NCBI GenBank assembly: GCA_014529385.2
Contig: CM043969.1
Coordinates: forward strand, 29,904,946-29,968,945
Direction: 5' to 3'
Source: Adiantum capillus-veneris
Taxonomy: Eukaryota; Streptophyta; Polypodiopsida; Polypodiales; Pteridaceae
Length of the DNA: 64,000 nucleotides
Shown here piece by piece: positions 56,256-64,000 of this stretch. A program made the position numbers and the translations under genes. The notes under the pieces are model-generated. The model saw only the letters and a program-made list of their open reading frames with translations, was not told the DNA's origin and searched no databases. The stretch's first letter is position 1; every line of letters starts with the position of its first letter.

Positions 56256-56502
56256 TGTTACCATATACATGTGGTAGTGATGTGTGTGAACACATCACTG
56301 CAACATGAACACACTTAGGACCGCCGATGCATTTTTCCCCTCACTAGGAGGTTTTACCTCCCATGCATTGTATATGCACCCATCACTCTAAAGATATCTT
56401 ATCTTTCCATTTCAAACTAAGTAATAAACTCTCTATTGTGTGCCTTGAGATTACTTTGTCTTCTCCAAGCTTTCTGTGTGTTTTCCTGCAACCCTTACTC
56501 CA
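56256..56502 (+). repeat. Copia 3 3' LTR
   Basis: 247 bp, TGTTACCATATACATGTGG to CCTTACTCCA, matching the copia 2 LTRs in reverse. Confidence 0.88.
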
Positions 56503-57066
56503 ACAAAATCATCCATAAGGAGTTTGAACCATACACACTCAATCATAGCTGTGAAGACTTCCCTGTACTCAGGCTCACAACTGGAAGTGGCCACAGTAGG
56601 TTGTTTCTAACTCAACCATGATATGCATGAAGTGCCGAGGATGAAACAGAAACCACTCGTGGACACTCATGTGTCAAACAACCAGCCCAATTTGATTCCA
56701 AAAAAGCCTGTAAATCTAGAGGTAATGGTCCTCTTTGGGATAAAACAAGCCAAGATTTAAAGTGCCACTCAAGTAGCGAAAATTCCTCTTCACAGCTTGC
56801 CAATCCTTAGACCTTGATCTATGCATGAATTGCTGACCTGTGAGACTACAAACTGAATATATGGCCTTGTGTTGCATACATAAATAAGGCAGGCATTAGT
56901 AGTGTGGTAAAGAGTGACATTAGCATCATGAAGACTCAATTTCAAACCTATTTCCATGGGAGTGGAAATAGGTTTGCAATCCTCAAGTCCAAACTTACAT
57001 AGCAGTGTCTCTATGTAACTTGTTTGACACAAGGAAATACCACCATCACACTCCTTAAACTGTATA
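56503..57066 (-). pseudogene. Inverted copia RT/RNase H fragment
   Basis: Minus-strand sequence collinear with the 3' part of copia 2 (44870-45435), including SYIETLLCKFGLEDCKPISTPMEIGLKLSLHDA and VCNTRPYIQFVVSQVS. It abuts the 3' end of the copia 3 LTR exactly. Confidence 0.85.
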
Positions 57067-58113
57067 GCAAGTGTTGCAAAGTTTTTTGAGAGCGAATGCT
57101 ATGTATCCCCGCATCATTGCAACACGGAATGCATATGCACTTCTTTCACCACTGTGTTGTATTTGTTTGATCAGCATTATCACTCTCAATATTGTGATTG
57201 TCTGAACTATCACGCTTAATCCTGGTCGAGAAAGGTTGGTCGTTTTTGTAGAGCCCGAGAAACTAGAATTCTGTAGAAGGATTGCAAATGAACAAAGTCA
57301 TCACGACACAGATCAACATGAATTACCAAAATGCTTTCTGTAGTCTACATTTTGATCAAATTTCAAGTGCTCATTCCATTTACAAAATTATGAGGTTTAG
57401 TTTTTAGAGTAGGCATGATTAAAAAAGGATAAAATTGAAGAGATGACTTTTGGGGCCTGTGTCTGCTTATGAGAGAGAAGAGGGAGGTCTTCTCACTAAG
57501 CTTGAACAACGGCCTCGTAAAGTTGGGAGCATTCAATGATAGGGAATATATAGATGGTTTTTGCTCAATTTTTAGTAGCCTTGGTTGGCATCTTTGATGA
57601 AGTGAGGATGTAGCAAGACTGGGGGGTTCATAGCAGGCAAGGAGATCTTCTCATTGAGCTTAAGAGACTGCTCATTGAGCTTGTGAGTAGGGAGATATTG
57701 TAGGTCAAAAGAGGCACTATTGGGAGGTTTTTAAGTGAGGTTTTCAACTGCTCAAAGGGGGTCCTTGGAGGCAACTCACGGGCAACCGTCACATGGCGAG
57801 GAGGATTATCCCATATGCAAAATCTCAAGGCCAGATGGTGGGGTAGATAAGCTGGGGCATGACCCCTTTTGAGAGATTTCAAGGGAGAGGGAGTGAGCTC
57901 CCTCATCATGGGGCTATGGTGGTACCCTGGGGGTGTTGTGTTGGTGGTGCTTTATGGTGGGCAGGGTGGCGCTAGCCGCTGTTTTGGCTAGTTGAGGTAG
58001 TCCGCGACAGTAGCCGATGGCGCTAAGGTGATGTGCAATGATGATGTGGTGGCTCACCCAAAGGGCAGTTTCCCACAAGGACCCAAGGCTCCTTTTGGAG
58101 ATAAAATCAAAGC

Positions 58114-58114
<1 letters not shown>

Positions 58115-58162
<48 letters not shown>
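58115..58162. repeat. Poly-C tract, 48 bp
   Basis: Uninterrupted run of C, i.e. G48 on the other strand. Length may be affected by sequencing error. Confidence 0.85.
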
Positions 58163-58164
<2 letters not shown>

Positions 58165-58271
58165 GCCCCGCTCCCCAACAATATTGATAGTGCCTGGGGA
58201 ATGGGGGTAGGAGATGTGTTCTATGTGAAGAGAGAGTGAGAAAAGGAGAGATCCCAAGGGGCAGGTCTGAT

Positions 58272-58385
<114 letters not shown>

Positions 58386-58589
58386 GCCAGACAAATCAAG
58401 CTAGGGAAAGAAAAAGGGGAGAATGGCTAGAGAAAACCAAGAAGGTAATTTAAAGAGCAAGCTCAAGGGGAGATCCCGACAAGGGGGCTAAAGGGTCAAA
58501 AGAGGAATTCAAATGAGTAGTGTAAGTCTAAGCCTCCAAATGAGTAGGTGATACCTTTTTCATTTTTTTGTTAATGTTAGCCTATTTTT

Positions 58590-61060
58590 CTACGTAACAT
58601 TGGCCCTTCTCTCATTGGAGGTGCTCTTTTTTCTCTCTACTAAAAGGCTCTCCAAAAGACCTTTGAAATTTTCTAATGTGTGATCAGTGGGAATGAGACC
58701 CATGATTTCAAGAGAGTTGTCTCTATCATTTTTTGTTGTAGATTCTTCATCCAATGTTGTAGTATAAATTTTAAATATCTCATATGTAGTAGTCTCTAGG
58801 TCCATCTCTACAAGTCTTCATGTTGTGTAGAATGGGGGTAGAATGCCCTTGCCCTTTCTACCTTGCATCTTGAGAATTTCTGTGTCCAGATCTTGCTTGG
58901 ATCTCATGGTCTCGATCCATGGTCTCCCTAAGGTAATTGGGTATCCCTCCCCCTTAGGGATATTTGAGCCCTGCATAGAAACACCACTCACAAGATCACG
59001 AGTTTCTATAGACTCACCAATTGTGAAATCTGACCTGCTATTTTTTATTTGTGGCTTAGACTCCTCTTGATTAACTCCATTTTTGTCTTCATCTTGTCTT
59101 CCCTTTTTAAATCTTCCTCATGTCTAGAGTGATTAAATCCCATGGTGTCTACCTCTTCTACCTTGGTCTTACCTTTTATTGGCTCTCTCTTCTTCCCTAT
59201 TGTAGACTCCTCCATGTGTATTTTAGGTGGAGATGCTCCTTCTGGCGGGGATGTTTGAGAAGGCATTGATTTGCTTATTCCCCCACTTCTAGAAGCTCTT
59301 TTTGATGGTCCTTCATGATCATTCTCGCGTCTACGCTTCTCTTCTACAATAGCCTCATTTTGTTGGCATTTTGTAATGTAGGCATGCACTAACAATGAGT
59401 CCATTGGATCATTCCATCATGTTTATAGGCATATGCAATCCCCTGCCTCACGTAGGTTCTCCTTTGTAAGATTGTCTTTCCTACAATGTTCCACAACATT
59501 TGGCCATAACAACTTACCATCATTGTTATTTATAACACCCTTCAATTGCTCGATCTTTTCTCCATAAGTAGCAGCCTCAATTGAAGAGGTGGCATGGTTA
59601 TTTGCCATATCTTCAACTAAGGTTTGCATTTCCCCCTTCTGAGAGTTATTTCTCAAGGGTAGACCTGTCTCTCTAAGTGGATTTTACCATCCTTAAAAAA
59701 ATACAACATCTTTTGTTGTCAAAGCATCAATACAACTATCACAATCCCTTCTTACATGGTTTGTACTCTCACACAAAATACATCCATTAGAAAAACCTTC
59801 TTTGGGCTGTTGTCTATGCCTAGAAAGGGAACCTGGTGGTTGGCCTTTTTGTTCAAGATTTGCAAGCTTTACCTTCAAGTCACACATTCCCTTCACAAGC
59901 TCATCTAGCGTGGACTTATGAAACTTCAAAGCTATAAAAGTAGGCTTTACCATTTTGTCAGAAGTTGAGGTTGAAGGACTTGTAGTGCTTACTACCATCT
60001 TGTACCTTCTTCTTTGTGGTTTGGCAAGTAGTGAGACAAAACCTTCTACCTCATTCTAGTCGGTCTTTAGTCCTTGATCAACATATTTATCTTCCAGAAG
60101 AAGCTCCAAATTTTCTTGAAACTCTTTACCTGCAACTTGCAAGAGAAGATATGTCTTCTTTACATGTAGCGTGGCCAATTCTGTCCTAGTGAGTTGTGTA
60201 TAGCGCCACTCAAATTCCCTAAGTAGCTCTATTATTGATAGTCCTTGCTTTGGCTTAACTACCCATTCTAGGAATGTCCTTTTGGTCACTCTCTTAGAGT
60301 CCTCCATGAAATATTCCTCCTTTAAAGCTACTTTGAGTTCTTCCCAGTTTCTCCCATGCCCATCTTTAATTGCCCTAACATGATCCCTAATTTTTGGAGC
60401 AACAACTAGCTCAGAGATTTGAATCGTCTCACCTTCTGACACGCGATGCAGCTCTATCTCCTTCACATATGGGTGAAAGCATGTTAACTTGTCACGCTTT
60501 TTGTGCTAGTTAGTAGTTTCAAGTTAGCACATCTTCGAAAAGTTGGGCGTCTGGTAAATTTTTTACAAATAATTTCAAAATCTGTCGAAGGTTGTACATT
60601 TGGATTCCTTGTTTCAAGTGCTTTCTATTGATATATCATATGTCATAGATCTTGGAGATGTAGCTCAAGTTATTGTACTAGTTAGCATATGTCAAAATTG
60701 TGCTAGTTAGCATTGTCCGGGACATGAAAAAGCATGACAGGTTAACATGCTTTCACCCATATTCGTGCAAGTACTTGGTTACATATTTTCCATTGAACTG
60801 ATCCATTCTATTGATGACCGCTCATATGGATTTGGTTGCTAAAATCTCCCTTCTTTCAGTGGCATGTTGTTGTTGCATGGACATTGCAAATTCTTGAAAC
60901 ATTTGCATTTTTGCTGGATCAAAATGAATACCTTGTTGCTCCATATGATCACCCATGGGTACCCACAAGCTCTCACCCTTGCATATTTGTGTCCGGTTCA
61001 CCAAAAATATGTTGAGAAGTTTGCAGTCTTGCCAGGAAAGCATCGAGATTTTGTCTATGA
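58590..61060 (-). pseudogene. Gypsy element C: gag and protease remnant
   Basis: Minus-strand order: MQMFQEFAMSMQQQHATERREI (about 60910) to QFNGKYVTKYLHEY (about 60770), a 290-bp insert, then VKEIELHRVSEGETI...WEELKVALKEEYF (60466-60056) as the gag core. A basic segment with knuckle CILCESTNHVRRDC (about 59735-59780) follows, then charged linkers (59656-59045), and finally GEGYPITLGRPWIETMRSKQDLD (about 58885-58955), the end of a gypsy protease like that of element B. Frames are broken by stops and shifts. No RT or integrase is seen to the left. Confidence 0.75.
60470..60759. mobile_element. 290-bp MITE with TA target duplication
   Basis: Terminal inverted repeats TGGGTGAAAGCATGTTAAC, then (T/C)TGTCA(C/T)GCTTTTT, ~33 bp with two mismatches, flanked by TA (60468-60469 and 60760-60761). 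Removing the element and one TA restores the gag frame YLHEYVKEIELHR on the minus strand. The interior has GTGCTAGTTAG repeats but no ORF. TA duplications suit Tc1/mariner-type (Stowaway-like) mobilisation, although other families also target TA. Confidence 0.9.
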
Positions 61061-63895
61061 GAGTTTGTGGGAGAACTCCAAAAACTATATGAAGGAGTTA
61101 TACCATATATTCCATGAAGTCTAGGGTTTGGAAGGAAGTGCAATCAAAGAAGCTCCAGTCTTTTCTCTCTTGCACTGAGACACACAAAGATAGAACACAA
61201 GAGAACATATCAAAACAACACAAAGATAAAAACATCAAGCCTATGGTCATATCGTATCATGGGTAATATGAAAGGGTTAATAAATGAGTTTATGACGTTC
61301 AATCTTTGCTGACCAAACATGCTACAAATTGTTCTTTGAAATTGTAATGTTGTGCTTACGATAATATATATTTTTTGTCTAATGATTGGGATTAATTGTG
61401 TGTACAAATCCTCTTGGTCTATAGCAAGATAACTACACTTATATCAAAAGGAACGTTATAGTCTATATGGCGTAGTACGATGGGATCCAATGAAAGAAGT
61501 ATTTCATTGAGCCTTTTTGGGCCAAAGAGAAACACTATACGTTATTGAAAGTGTATTTTATGGCTAATCCATACGTTAATTATAATAGATTGCACAAAGT
61601 GGAAGCGATAGAAATTCACATCATGTAGATTATTCATCTAGGGTAAATCTAGTATGTGAAGAATGTAGATATGAGAGAGGTGAAGAGAATAGAAGTTTCC
61701 CTCCCAATCCCTATTCTTGCCCGTAGGCAATAAGGATATTTCAAGGAGAGATGTACCTGTAGTGGGGAGAGATGTACCTTGTGCATTAGTATTTCTTCAC
61801 AAGAAGGTTGTTGATAGAGGGTTGTTTCTTGAATGCTTTCAAGAGAAAAAATTAGGACACAAGAGAGATGGAGATAGGAGTAGAGGTAGAAGTAGTGGAA
61901 GACATGGAAGTATAGGTTGGGCTTGAAGACGAAAAACAAAAAATAAACTAAATAATAAATAAAAAATGCCTTACTTATCAAGCCCTTCAAGAATATTTTC
62001 CAATTTGATGAAGACGGCAAGAGATAGAAGACTTCACCCTTGATTAACTAGAGTTGATGTTTACAAGCATGCTTTCAAGTTTAGTTAGCCTTCCTCAAAG
62101 GCAAGTGTAGAGATAAAGGCTAATTTGGGATGAACCCTTTTGCTCCCTTTTGAATGTCTTTCAAGGAAGAAGAGGTTCCCTTTTATAGGTGAAGGGAATC
62201 CCCAAGGGTTACATAAGCAATAGAAGAGCTAGTGTGAACAGAAAGTGGCAAAGTTTGAAAGGAGTTGTCCCTGGATGATTCCACCATTTTGATCATATCT
62301 CCTCTACCATGGCTCCAAATAAAGAACTAAAAATAGGAGAAAAAAATTCAGCTCATGAGATACGACTTCCATTTTATATACTTTTTCCAACTCCGATTGA
62401 AACCTTGTGTAAAAATTTCACCAGAATAGGGTATCTTTTTGGCAGCAAAAGTCTTCTTCTGGTTTCCTTAGCTTAGACTTCCACTTGATTCCAATGAACA
62501 CCTCATGCAATATGAAAGCATGACATTGCTCCTTGAAAAAGGTTTGTAAGCATACTCTTAATAATGCATTAAAATGAGTGAATCTCTTGAAAATTATGCA
62601 AGCTAGTGTCCCATTAGGATTTGATTCCTTCCTAGTAGCTATTAAAGAGAAACATATGAAAAATATATAGAATATATATACATTGAAATTTATCCTAGAT
62701 ATAGGATCTACTAGCATGTGAGATGATAATGAGATAGTAGAAATAAAGAACCAAAGTTTTTTGCCCCAAGTTAAAGAGGAGAAGCTATTAATGGTAAAGT
62801 AAGAATATGTTACCCTTGAGATAAATAACAGGATGAGATAGAAAGGTTATTATTATACTTAGATATGCATATGTACATTATGAAAAATATACTTATGTAT
62901 CTAGAAAGCTGCAAGATAGATCTTGTAGCCTTTGTTCCCACTATACACATGCCACAATACGATAACGCATATGATGTTCAAGTTTGCAAAATTTCAATTT
63001 TTCTACACAGAAATCTTGCACATGCTCTCTTATATGCACAACACCAATCAGTCATGGAAAAATATCGAAAGAAACATATTTATTGTATTTTTAACTTGAA
63101 AAGCAAACTTTTTTGTGACTTTAAATGCAAACAAGCACTTCACCAAATAATTCAATGATGCCAAACAGCTCTAGATTAGAATTATATCACTTACGTACAA
63201 CTACTCCTACACATCATATGGGGTTTTTCATTTTGCGACTCAAAAAACACTTCACTACCACACATGGACTAGCAAAATCTTTTATCACCTCACAAATTGT
63301 TGGACCACCAACAACTACTCTAACCTACAACTAATACTATAAATCCTAACTAAATCCATCTAGTCGTAGACTCTTGGCAAGACACACCCTTCTTGGATAT
63401 CCACTTGATCTTGGAATAACCTCTTCAGGAGACACTTTAGAAAAATGCTTTCTTTAGTCGAAACTAAAGCAAACAACCATCACACGAGTGTTAGTAGGAT
63501 TACCTACTCAAGTCCTTGTGTCCTCGACAATGGCGCCAATGTCAAGGGAGCAAATAACACCACCTATAAAGTGCATGCAACACTACCTATAAAGTGCATG
63601 CAACATAATGTCAATCGAGGACACATATGACATGATAGGTGCATGGAGGCAATCTCTTTAGCTTGTCAAGTTGAGACCATCCAACACATACAACACTCTA
63701 GAAGGCCAACTAAACCACAATCAAGAAACTCACTGCTCTCTACTACACCATCCAACCCACATACACACAAACAAATGGAAACTTACCAAACCATACCAGA
63801 ATTGTATGAAACTTAAGGAACACTATCCCCTCATTAGGATACACCTGTCTCAAGCCTCTACACTCAAAACCTTCACTCCAAACCCATCTGTGGAA
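61061..63895. other. AT-rich intergenic stretch, no gene recognised
   Basis: Only short frames without motifs. 63560-63605 has a small direct repeat (ACCTATAAAGTGCATGCAAC twice). Nothing else stands out. Confidence 0.6.
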
Positions 63896-64000
63896 AACAT
63901 AGTTTACGCTATATGAGCTTGTTTATGGGAAGGACGCTCTTGTGCCTATACAGGTACAATTGGATGCCTTGAAGTTGTTGTGCAAAATGCAAGGTGTACA
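63896..64000 (+). pseudogene. Gypsy B-family integrase fragment (runs off the window)
   Basis: Matches 41673-41776 closely (ACATAGTTTAC, ATATGAGCTTGTTTATGG, GTTGTTGTGCA). It encodes the integrase end TPYELVYGKEAL-like segment and continues past the window edge. Confidence 0.85.

Larger units (their letters stand above)
51536..56502 (+). mobile_element. Decayed copia element, copia 3
   Basis: Same family as copia 2, on the plus strand. The 5' LTR survives only as its last ~85 bp (51536-51620), followed by TTGGTATGAGAG, a mutated PBS. The 3' LTR is 56256-56502 and is preceded by CCCAAGGGGGAT, the polypurine tract. The internal region is collinear with copia 2 but has many stops and frameshifts. 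Confidence 0.88.

Overview
The window looks like a nuclear, transposon-dense stretch of a land-plant genome. The evidence is Ty1/copia, Ty3/gypsy and LINE remnants with plant-type domains, a Tat-type gypsy element with a second RNase H, GT-AG introns of 45-214 nt, and very long (AG)n, (CA)n and (TA)n microsatellites. A homosporous fern is my guess at the source, but only from general impression; no single-copy housekeeping gene, rRNA or tRNA is visible to fix it.

Layout: 0-1.56 kb, GC-rich hairpins, (AG)n and one copy of a dispersed repeat (R1). 1.56-4.1 kb, a decayed gypsy element with an internally duplicated RT. 4.2-4.94 kb, a foldback element. 5.83-12.29 kb, one ~0.9 kb LTR (minus) split by a complete copia element (6161-11706) with 191-bp LTRs and a CCAAA target-site duplication. 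12.3-16.5 kb, no intact gene: R1 and short palindromes. 16.5-20.98 kb, a non-autonomous LTR retroelement of the same family as the split LTR. 21.55-33.58 kb, an unusual four-gene module (below). 33.66-36.28 kb, a LINE remnant. 36.28-42.1 kb, a copia scrap, a minisatellite, (TA)n and a Tat-like gypsy element. 42.9-57.1 kb, copia elements and fragments in both orientations plus another R1 copy. 57-61.1 kb, simple repeats and a gypsy gag-protease remnant split by a 290-bp MITE. 61.1-63.9 kb, AT-rich with no recognisable gene. 63.9-64 kb, the start of another gypsy integrase fragment.

The most interesting part is 21.55-33.58 kb. Four multi-exon genes lie in the order + - + -, as two tail-to-tail pairs either side of a 2.5 kb divergent region packed with dinucleotide tracts and four ~63-bp hairpins. 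Gene 2 joins, with consistent splice phases, a histone H3/CENH3-like domain, a Ulp1-like (C48) cysteine protease domain, an acidic linker and an FCP1/NIF-like HAD phosphatase domain. Gene 4 encodes a protein with three conserved acidic motifs that fit a DDE/RNase-H-like transposase. Genes 1 and 3 encode proteins I do not recognise. Three of the genes carry in-frame stops, all explicable by single transitions. I read the module as a decaying copy of a large multi-gene DNA transposon, or other selfish element, carrying its own variant histone and SUMO-protease-like domain. That reading is inference. The coding motifs and splice phases are read from the sequence.
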